Below are positions 8,647 to 16,752 of a stretch of DNA of 33,416 bases, in pieces. How positions within the stretch are numbered: position 1 is the stretch's first letter; each line of letters opens with the position of its first letter. The DNA lies in assembly GCA_012960835.1 (NCBI GenBank), contig DUAL01000129.1:1-33416 (forward strand). Direction: 5' to 3'. The notes under the pieces were generated by a model that saw only the letters and a program-made list of their open reading frames with translations, was not told the DNA's origin and did not search any database. The DNA comes from Flavobacteriales bacterium (GTDB taxonomy: Bacteria > Bacteroidota > Bacteroidia > Flavobacteriales > BACL11). A program made the position numbers and the translations under genes.

Positions 8647-9663
8647 ATGAAAAAGTTACTTTGCATGTTTATATGTTTAGTTTTAGGGAATCTGAGTTTT
8701 GCTCAATGTCCAACACCAAGCGGTTTGTATGTGACAAATATTACACATAATTCGGCAATAGCAAATTGGAATGCAGTTACAAGCGTTGATCATTATAGAA
8801 TAAGAACAAGAGAGGTAGGTGCTGCTAACTGGATGAATTTATTGAATATTAATTCCACGATGACAAGTAGACTTCTTCCATTATTACAGCCTTCAACCGC
8901 TTACGAATGGAAGATTGAGGCTTATTGTGATTCTACAAATCAACTAAACTCAAGTTGGTCGGTAATTGACACTTTTACTACTTCTATGTTTTTACCCGCT
9001 CCGTTCAATCCAATCATAACCAATACTCTTTCAGATTTACAATGTAACGCATCTACAGAACTTTTATTAACAGTGAGTCAAAGTGCCGACGAACCAGATA
9101 TAGAAATAAGCATTATTACTTCTGATGGAGGGTCTTTTAATATAGGGTCTTTAAGTGCTAGCGATTCTGTTGGGTATGCAAATTTAACAACTACCATAAA
9201 TACAGCATCACTTACAATCTCATTATCATTAAAAGTAGGGCTAATTACAAGTCCAAATTCTGCAATAATAAATGCTTATGATAGTACAGGTTCTTTAGTT
9301 GGATTTTTTACAATTGAAAATTTATCAAATGGGGTTCAAGTAACTACTTCTTCCCCAAACGATGGGAATAATTATACAAGTGCTTATACTAGTAATTTAT
9401 ATTTTTCAAATATCTTTATTAACCCTCCTACATCTGGTCCTCTTCATTTTTTTGCTGATATAGAATCAGAACTAGGTGATCAATTTAATGACACAGATAT
9501 GGTACAGATATGGTGCAATACATCAATTAATGAGAATACTAAAGAAGCTAAGCTTCTAAAAATTGTAAATATACTAGGGGAAGATTCTCCAGAAAGAAAA
9601 AACACTTTGTTGTTCTATATTTATGATGATGGTACGGTAAAAAAGAAAATTGTTGTAGACTAA
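8647..9663 (+). CDS. Secreted fibronectin type III domain protein with T9SS-like C-terminal tail
   Basis: Signal peptide MKKLLCMFICLVLGNLSFAQC; FN3-like PTPSGLYVTNITHNSAIANWNAVTSVDHYRIRTREVG...AYEWKIEAYC; C-term KLLKIVNILGEDSPERKNTLLFYIYDDGTVKKKIVVD resembles the end of T9SS CTDs. Start moved from TTG 8626 to ATG 8647. Confidence 0.75.
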   Translation: MKKLLCMFICLVLGNLSFAQCPTPSGLYVTNITHNSAIANWNAVTSVDHYRIRTREVGAANWMNLLNINSTMTSRLLPLLQPSTAYEWKIEAYCDSTNQLNSSWSVIDTFTTSMFLPAPFNPIITNTLSDLQCNASTELLLTVSQSADEPDIEISIITSDGGSFNIGSLSASDSVGYANLTTTINTASLTISLSLKVGLITSPNSAIINAYDSTGSLVGFFTIENLSNGVQVTTSSPNDGNNYTSAYTSNLYFSNIFINPPTSGPLHFFADIESELGDQFNDTDMVQIWCNTSINENTKEAKLLKIVNILGEDSPERKNTLLFYIYDDGTVKKKIVVD

Positions 9664-9721
9664 ACTATGGTTTGTTTAACAGCTTATTCTTATCGGGTTA
9701 TTCAAGTAAATCAAACCTCTA

Positions 9722-9753
9722 TTTGATAGAGTTAATATTTTTTTGTATATTAG
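9722..9753 (+). promoter_or_regulatory. Putative -33/-7 promoter (TTTG-N20-TATATTAG)
   Basis: TTTG at 9722-9725 and TATATTAG at 9746-9753, separated by 20 nt, about 36 nt before the ATG at 9789. Confidence 0.6.
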
Positions 9754-9788
9754 CAAACTGTTTTTCAATAACTTAAACCTTTTCAATC

Positions 9789-11174
9789 ATGAAACGAATT
9801 TTACTTATTACGCTTGTAGGAATTTTATCTTTTACCTACTCTTCTGCACAATTAGCAGATGGCTCAATTGCGCCAGATTGGACATTGACTGACGTTAATG
9901 GTACAGCACATAATTTATATAGTTATTTAGATGGAAGCTATACGGTTTTTCTTGATTTCTCAGCTGTATGGTGTGGCCCATGTTGGAGTTATCATACAAG
10001 TGGGGCACTTGAGGACTTATACATCCATCACGGTCCAGAAGGATTCCCTAATGTAGACGCTAATACAACTGATGATGTAATGGTTTTCTTTATTGAAGGA
10101 GATGCAAGTGCTCTTGCTTGCCTTCAAGGAAATGGATGCGGCACTCAGGGTGACTGGCTAACAGGAACTCCTTATCCTGTATTTTGTACTGATGGAACTG
10201 TAAATAACGATAATACTACATCATTATACTCTATTGCATTCTGGCCTACTGTCTATATGATTTGTCCAGACCGAACACTTATAGAGGCTGGTCAAAGCAG
10301 CAGTCCGTATAGCCTTGTTTCTTGTAATCCTGCAGCTACTTTTTCAAATGACCCTAATGTAATGCTATATTCAGGTGCTTCTATCCAGTGTAATGGGACT
10401 CTCGCTCCTGTGGTAACTATTATGAATAATGGAATTAATAATTTAACATCAGTGGATGTTGAGGTAGACGTTACTGGAAATACTACATTTAATACCACTG
10501 TTTCATGGACTGGAAATCTTAGTACTTATCAATCAACAAACTTTGTGCTTCCAACAATTACTGGTATGCAAGGCTATGAATTTATTATGATTACAGTAAG
10601 CAATCCAAATGGGGGAATAGATGGAGATTTAACTAATAATGTAACTGGCTTTACATCTTATCCTCCTGGGCTTGGTAATCCTCCAAGTCAAGGGCAGATA
10701 ACTGCTTCAATTACACAAAACGGTAATTCTCTTACAGCAAATGCTGCAAACGGATCTTCTCCATACATTTATACTTGGAGTAATGGTCTGCCTTCCACAC
10801 AAACTGTCACACCTACTGTTGGGGGTAGTTATTCGGTTGTAATAGAAGATGCTAATGGATGTATATCTGACCCTGTTACACGTATACTTACCATTTCAAC
10901 AGGTGTAGAAAATCCTAACTATGTAAATGGGCTTAATATTTATCCAAATCCATCGGAAGATGTATTTACGATTACATTTAATAGTGAAAAAGCACAGGGG
11001 TACAATCTTAGCGTTCTGAATGTGCTTGGAGAGGTTCTTTATACTGAAAAATTAAATGACTTTATTGGAGTTTACTCCAAGCAAGTCTCTCTATCAAACT
11101 ATTCAAAAGCGATATACTTCCTTGAAATTGAAACAGATGAGGGAAGGGTTAATAAGAAGCTCGTTTTACAATAA
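9789..11174 (+). CDS. Secreted thioredoxin-like (CGPC) protein with SprB/PKD-like repeat and T9SS type A sorting domain
   Basis: Signal peptide; FLDFSAVWCGPCWSYH; ITASITQNGNSLTANAANGSSPYIYTWSNGLPSTQTVTPTVGGSYSVVIEDANGC; C-term LNIYPNPSEDVFTITF...SKAIYFLEIETDEGRVNKKLVLQ. Confidence 0.88.
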   Translation: MKRILLITLVGILSFTYSSAQLADGSIAPDWTLTDVNGTAHNLYSYLDGSYTVFLDFSAVWCGPCWSYHTSGALEDLYIHHGPEGFPNVDANTTDDVMVFFIEGDASALACLQGNGCGTQGDWLTGTPYPVFCTDGTVNNDNTTSLYSIAFWPTVYMICPDRTLIEAGQSSSPYSLVSCNPAATFSNDPNVMLYSGASIQCNGTLAPVVTIMNNGINNLTSVDVEVDVTGNTTFNTTVSWTGNLSTYQSTNFVLPTITGMQGYEFIMITVSNPNGGIDGDLTNNVTGFTSYPPGLGNPPSQGQITASITQNGNSLTANAANGSSPYIYTWSNGLPSTQTVTPTVGGSYSVVIEDANGCISDPVTRILTISTGVENPNYVNGLNIYPNPSEDVFTITFNSEKAQGYNLSVLNVLGEVLYTEKLNDFIGVYSKQVSLSNYSKAIYFLEIETDEGRVNKKLVLQ

Positions 11175-11197
11175 ATTTTTTAGGAAACGAAAAATAG

Positions 11198-11225
11198 AAA
11201 AAAGGCTCAAATTTGAGCCTTTTTT
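11198..11225. terminator. Bidirectional terminator hairpin (28-bp perfect palindrome)
   Basis: AAAAAAGGCTCAAATTTGAGCCTTTTTT: GC-containing stem with A and T tracts on either side, between convergent CDS (ends 11174) and tRNA-Arg (3' end 11230). Confidence 0.88.
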
Positions 11226-11229
11226 TATG

Positions 11230-11303
11230 TGACCCAGGGAGGATTCGAACCCCCAACCCTCAGAGCCGAAATCTGATATTCTATCCAGTTGAACTACTGG
11301 GCC
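11230..11303 (-). tRNA. tRNA-Arg (anticodon TCG)
   Basis: Reverse complement GGCCCAGTAGTTCAACTGGATAGAATATCAGATTTCGGCTCTGAGGGTTGGGGGTTCGAATCCTCCCTGGGTCA; 7-bp acceptor stem, TCAGA/TCTGA anticodon stem, loop TTTCGGC with anticodon TCG, GGTTCGAATCC T-arm; no encoded CCA. Confidence 0.93.
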
Positions 11304-11310
11304 AAAGCCG

Positions 11311-11318
11311 CAAAAATA
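11311..11318 (-). promoter_or_regulatory. Putative -7 box (TATTTTTG) for tRNA-Arg
   Basis: Reverse complement reads TATTTTTG (TAnnTTTG), 7 nt upstream of the tRNA 5' end; a TTG lies 23 nt further upstream. Confidence 0.5.
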
Positions 11319-11398
11319 ACAATCCTTTTTAGCTTATCTAACAATTTTTTAAGGATTATAAAGTTATCTGCTAATAATGCATTATTATTGTATTTAAG

Positions 11399-13717
11399 AT
11401 GATAACAATTAGAATATATTTTTGTTTACTGCTATTTTGCAGCCCAATTTTGGCTAAAGCTCAACTCACGGCAATAGGGAGTTGGCGCGACCATTTACCA
11501 TATCATAATGCTACATTTATTGCAGAAGTAGAGGAAAATATTTATTGTATTACCGAAAGTGGTTTGTTTTATTTTAATAAAGCGGACCAAACGATAAATC
11601 GCATATCCAAAGTAAATGGGCTATCTGATACAGAGGTAACCAAAGTTGCTTACCAGTCCCAAAGCAAAACTCTGCTTATTGCCTATAAAAACTGTAATAT
11701 TGACCTTATCAAAGATGGGCAAATAATCAATATTTCTGATATTAAGCAAAAGCCCATTTTAGGAGAGAAAACAATCAACAATATCTTTTTCATTGATAAA
11801 ATTGCTTATTTATCCTGTCCCTTTGGCTTGGTTGTTTTGGATACAGAAGAGGAAGAAATATTAGATACTTATAAGATTGGGGAGGGCGGTAATTTTGTAA
11901 AAATAAATGACACAAGTTTAGATGGAGATTCCTTGTTTGTAGCAACATCTTCTGGGATATACTCTGCAAATATTAAGGAGGTAAACCTATCTGATTACCA
12001 TAACTGGAGAAAGCATAGTGCCTTTGAAATCGGGCTAAATGCTAATAGTAAATTTGAGAATATCTCCTATTTTGATGAGAATATTTACGCTACTACGAGT
12101 GATAGCGCCAACAATGATGTGGTAATTATTTATGAAAATAATGCGTGGAGAATATACAGTGCTCCTAGTAAAAAAATAGAGCATCTTCATCTTTCCTATA
12201 ATAGTTTGTTTGTGGTCCTTGACGATCAAGTCAATATTATAAAAAATGACAGTACAACTGAAATAATTACCCAAAATATCTCTAATCCAAAACATGCGAT
12301 TTATGATAAGGACGGAAATATTTGGATAGCTGATTTCGATAAAGATTTACTAGAATATAATGCCACCAATTTTGTGCAACAAATTGATCCTAATGGGCCA
12401 AGAAAGGCCAATGTTTTTAAACTTTTTGCGGGGAAAAACGATTTGTGGGTTGCTCCAGGTGGCTACTATGCAAGTCGAGAAAATATTTGGAATTTTGATG
12501 GAGTGTTCTTTTTTGAAAACAACTCCAGTTGGGACTATAAAAGTAGTGGAGAAATTGGAGGTATCTATGATGTGGTAAGTGTTGTGGTAAATCCTAAAAA
12601 CAGTTCTGAAGTATATTTAAGTAGCTGGAATGGGGGGATAATAAAGCTCGATAATAAAAATTTTGTAGAGAAATATAATTACCAAAATACCAATGGCGCC
12701 TTAGATACGGTAACCATTGCAAATGTGAATGGTTGGATTAGGGTTTCCGATTTATATTTTGATGATTTACAGAATTTATGGGCAATTAATTCTCTTGCTC
12801 AAAATCCTTTGGTTGTAAAAACAAAAACGGGAGAATGGTATTCCTTTAGGTTAAACGGAATTGATGGTCCAAGCACTTATTTTAAAGATTTAGTCATTGA
12901 TAATTACGGGCAAAAATGGGGCATAATAAAAAATGCTGGACTTTTTGTATATAATGATAACGGGACCATTGACAAGTCAAATGATGATGAAATTCAACTT
13001 ATCAATACCAATGTAGGAATGGGAAATTTACCATCATTGGAAGTATTCTCTTTAACAGTTGATTTGGAAGGGGAAATATGGGTAGGAACCGATAAAGGAA
13101 TTACTGTTTTTTACGCTCCGGAATTAGTTTTTACTGGAGGTAATTATGATGCTCAGCAGATACTTATTCAGCAAGGAGAATATGGGCAATATTTATTGGA
13201 TACCGAAACGATTAATTGTATTGAAATAGATGGTGCCAACAGAAAATGGGTTGGGACAAATGGCTCTGGTGTTTTTCTACTTTCAAAAGATGGCACTGAA
13301 GAAATTCACCATTTTACTACTGAAAATAGCCCTTTGTTTTCTGATAATATAATTGATATTGCAATAAATGAAATTAGTGGTGAGGTTTTTATTGGTACTG
13401 AAAAAGGAATAATCTCATACAGAAGTGATGCCACAAAAGGATATAATTCTCATAATAATGTGATGGTTTTCCCAAATCCTGTTAAAGAAAATTACAATGG
13501 AAAAATTGCAATTAGAGGCCTTGTAGATAATGCAAATGTAAAAATTACCGATATCAATGGTAATTTGGTTTTTGAAAGTTATGCTAATGGTGGGCAAGCT
13601 ATTTGGGATGGGCAAAATCAAAGTGGAGAAAGGGCAAGCACTGGGGTGTATTTAGTTTTCAGCACAAACATTGATGGAGAAGAAAGTATGGTTAGTAAAA
13701 TTCTTTTTATACACTAA
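11399..13717 (+). CDS. porZ: PorZ-like two-propeller protein (T9SS attachment-associated) with T9SS sorting domain
   Basis: [61 protein letters not shown] (PorZ-type propeller start); '[12 protein letters not shown]' propeller repeats; C-term [21 protein letters not shown]...[24 protein letters not shown]; adjacent to recO. Confidence 0.82.
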
Positions 13718-14424
13718 TGCTCCAAAAAACAAAGGGCATTGCTCTGCATTATTACAAATATTCTGAAAGTTCAGTGATTGCTAAAATTTTTACTCGTGAT
13801 TTTGGCCTACAATCTTTTATCATAAATGGGGTTCGGCAAAAAAAATCAAAGTCCAAATTAGGGCTTTTTCAGCCCTTTACAGTTCTTTATTTAGAAATGT
13901 TCAAAAAGTCAAAAATTGGGCTGAAACGACTGAAAGAAATAAATATATCGCAGGTTTTTGAAAGGATTCCTTTCGATATAAACAGACGGCTTTTAGCTGT
14001 TTTTATTTCTGAAGTTTTACTAAAAGTGCTGATTGAAGATGAAAAAGAAGAAGCTCTTTTTAACTATATTGAAAATGTAATCGTAGAATTGGAAAACAGC
14101 CAAGAAATACCGAACACATATCCATTGTTTTTTCTTTTTAATTTGAGTTCATATTTAGGATTTTATCCTTCAAAATTAAATGCTGAATTACCTTATTTCG
14201 ATTTACAAAATGGTTGTTTTGCAGAAAAAGAATTTGGACACATACATTTCATAAAAGGAGAAGATTTATATAATTTTAAAGCATTATTATTTAAGATAAA
14301 AAAAGACATCTCATATGCTGAAAGAGGAAGAGTGCTCCTCATTTTATTAGATTATTATAAATTACATCATCACGAATTGAAAAATTTAAAATCCCATGCT
14401 GTTATTGAGCAGTTACGGCAATGA
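13717..14424 (+). CDS. recO: DNA repair protein RecO
   Basis: KTKGIALHYYKYSESSVIAKIFTRDFGLQSFIINGVRQKKSKSKLGLFQPFTVLYLE: RecO N-terminal OB-fold pattern; TAATG overlap with porZ stop. Confidence 0.93.
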   Translation: MLQKTKGIALHYYKYSESSVIAKIFTRDFGLQSFIINGVRQKKSKSKLGLFQPFTVLYLEMFKKSKIGLKRLKEINISQVFERIPFDINRRLLAVFISEVLLKVLIEDEKEEALFNYIENVIVELENSQEIPNTYPLFFLFNLSSYLGFYPSKLNAELPYFDLQNGCFAEKEFGHIHFIKGEDLYNFKALLFKIKKDISYAERGRVLLILLDYYKLHHHELKNLKSHAVIEQLRQ

Positions 14425-16742
14425 AACAAATTTATTTACTTTTTATTTTTTGCAATTTCCAATCCCTGTATGCACAAGAAATATTCATTCAGAATCAGAT
14501 AACAAAATCTCCTATAAAGAATGTTGCTGTTTTTTCTACTAATAAAATCCGTTCCGCAATAAGCGATAATTTTGGAAAGTGTAATCTTAATATTTTCAAT
14601 AAAGGGGACACTCTTAATTTTCAACATATCGCTTATATCCCTGTCAAAACTTCAATATCTCAAATTAGCAGGGGAGGTGTTTTTTATTTAACTCCTAAAA
14701 ACACTTTATTAGATGAAGTGCTATTGCGCACAAATCGCAAGTCTTCCTTTCAAAAATCTTCACAAATATTATCAATAAACAGAAAAAAAATTATACAAAC
14801 ACAATCTGCTAACACTGGTGATTTGTTACAAAAATCTGTGGGGATTAATATTCAAAAAAGTCAAGTAGGTGGAGGTAGCCCAAACCTTAGGGGAATGGAG
14901 GCAAATCGTATTTTACTTGTTCTTGATGGAATTAAAATGAATAATATGATTTACAGAAGCGGACACCTACAAAACATTATGACCGTTGATCCCTTTATTC
15001 TAAATAAAATTGGGATAGCTAATGGATTGTCCTCTGTTGCTTATGGAAACGGTGCTTTGGGTGGTGCTATTTTAATTGAAACTATAAAACCCCTTAAATC
15101 TGATAGTTCCGATTTCTTTTTTAGCCAACAAATTGAAAGTGCTTCTGATGCTGTAATAGGTCATTTTCATGCTAAATACGGAAAAAATAAATTTTACTTT
15201 TTAAGTGGGCTAACTTTTAAATCTTTCGGCAATAGTAAAATGGGGAAGACGCGATTACACAGCTACCAAAATTGGGGGAATGAAGCGGTAGCAACCAATG
15301 GAAATGAGCAACTATTTACGGCATACAAACAAGCTGATTTTATTCATAAAACAGACATTACTCTTAGTAAAGAAATACTTCTTTCGCTAAACACACAATA
15401 TAGCTATTCCTCTGATATTAATCGCTTTGACATGCTTAATGACGACATTAAATATTCCGATTGGTATTATGGCCCTCAAAAAAGATTCATGCAAATTTTA
15501 GCTATAAAAACGAATAATTCTCATTTTCTTTTTGATAACTCAACCCTTACTTTTTCCTTTCAAAACATAGAAGAATCAAGACATAAAAGTAGCTGGAATA
15601 GTTCTGTTTTCACAAGACGGTTTGAAAAGGTAAGTATTTATGATTTAATCTTTGATTTTGAAAAAACCCTTGTTGAATTTACGTTGAATTATGGTATAGA
15701 AGGGCGAAAAGAAAATCTTCATTCAACTGCCTACAGGCAAAATGGAAATTTTGGCAAAAAAGGATATGCAACAACTAGGTATCCTGATGGAGGAAGTGGA
15801 AGTGATGATTTTTCTTTTTACAGCTTGCTGAGTAAATCTATTTCGTATAATTTATCACTAAGTGGTGGGTTGAGATATAGTGCGAACAAATTAAATGCAA
15901 TTTTTAACGACACTTCTGCTTATCATCTTCCTTTTAATAACATTACCCTTAATAATTCTTCTTTTTCAAGCTCTATAAATATTAAATATACGCCAAAAAA
16001 CTGGTCTTTTATTTCTTCCATTTCCAATAGTTTTCGCAATCCGAATATGGATGATATTGGAAAAGTATTTTCTAAAAATGACAAATGGGTTGTGGTGCCA
16101 AATAGTAAATTAACTCCTGAAAAAGCATTGACAATAGATGGAGAGATCCGGAAGTTTATTAATGACCAATTGGAGTTTAAACTTCTTCTGTTTCAAACAT
16201 TACTTGTAGACGCTATTGAAAGGAGGGATGTTGTTTTTAATGGGGCTGACTCCCTTGTTTATGATGGCGTAATGATGAAAACACAAAGCAATCAAAACAT
16301 TGGAAAGGCAAAAATAAGTGGTATAAGTTTTTCCCTTCTTTATAATATTACGAAACGGATTCGCTTTTCTTCAATAGGTAATTATACAAAAGGAGAAACT
16401 GCTAAAAATTTACCTTTGGCACATATTCCTCCTTTTAATGTAAATACTTTTTTGGAATATAATATTACTAAAAACAAAAGTTTAGTATTTTATGTCTTTT
16501 ATAACGCTTGGAAAAAGAAGGCTGATTTTGACATTGCTGGAGTTGACAATTTGGATGAGGCTACCCTTGACGGAACCCCATCTTGGACCACTTTTAATTT
16601 AAAATACTTGCATAAAATTGATGATTCTGTTAGCTTTTCTGTTGCCATTGAAAATATTTCTGATATTCATTACAAAACATTTGCCTCCGGAATTAGTGCA
16701 AATGGAAGAAATTTAATTTTATCTTTGCAGTCCAATTTTTAA
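14421..16742 (+). CDS. TonB-dependent outer membrane receptor with CarboxypepD-like N-terminal domain
   Basis: Signal peptide; KNVAVFSTNKIRSAISDNFGKCNL; plug GDLLQKSVGINIQKSQVGGGSPNLRGMEANRILLVLDGIKMNN; beta-barrel ending GRNLILSLQSNF. Confidence 0.93.
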   Translation: MKQIYLLFIFCNFQSLYAQEIFIQNQITKSPIKNVAVFSTNKIRSAISDNFGKCNLNIFNKGDTLNFQHIAYIPVKTSISQISRGGVFYLTPKNTLLDEVLLRTNRKSSFQKSSQILSINRKKIIQTQSANTGDLLQKSVGINIQKSQVGGGSPNLRGMEANRILLVLDGIKMNNMIYRSGHLQNIMTVDPFILNKIGIANGLSSVAYGNGALGGAILIETIKPLKSDSSDFFFSQQIESASDAVIGHFHAKYGKNKFYFLSGLTFKSFGNSKMGKTRLHSYQNWGNEAVATNGNEQLFTAYKQADFIHKTDITLSKEILLSLNTQYSYSSDINRFDMLNDDIKYSDWYYGPQKRFMQILAIKTNNSHFLFDNSTLTFSFQNIEESRHKSSWNSSVFTRRFEKVSIYDLIFDFEKTLVEFTLNYGIEGRKENLHSTAYRQNGNFGKKGYATTRYPDGGSGSDDFSFYSLLSKSISYNLSLSGGLRYSANKLNAIFNDTSAYHLPFNNITLNNSSFSSSINIKYTPKNWSFISSISNSFRNPNMDDIGKVFSKNDKWVVVPNSKLTPEKALTIDGEIRKFINDQLEFKLLLFQTLLVDAIERRDVVFNGADSLVYDGVMMKTQSNQNIGKAKISGISFSLLYNITKRIRFSSIGNYTKGETAKNLPLAHIPPFNVNTFLEYNITKNKSLVFYVFYNAWKKKADFDIAGVDNLDEATLDGTPSWTTFNLKYLHKIDDSVSFSVAIENISDIHYKTFASGISANGRNLILSLQSNF
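16720..16727 (+). promoter_or_regulatory. Putative -7 box (TATCTTTG) inside the TonB-receptor 3' end
   Basis: TATCTTTG (TAnnTTTG) within codons for ...ILSLQSNF*, 25 nt before the ATG at 16753. Confidence 0.5.
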
Positions 16743-16752
16743 TTTCATACAA

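Noticed and set aside
9664-9720. GGTTTG...CAAACC inverted repeat in the intergenic region after the FN3 gene
   Set aside because: Long loop, bulge in the stem and no T-tract; too weak to call a terminator or riboswitch.
8461-11304. Genomic island integrated at tRNA-Arg
   Set aside because: No integrase, no second copy of the tRNA 3' end (attL/attR) seen in the window, and the flanking genes look chromosomal.
11321-11357. AATCCTT...AAGGATT inverted repeat between tRNA-Arg and porZ
   Set aside because: 7-bp AT-rich stem with 23-nt loop; expected by chance in DNA of this composition.
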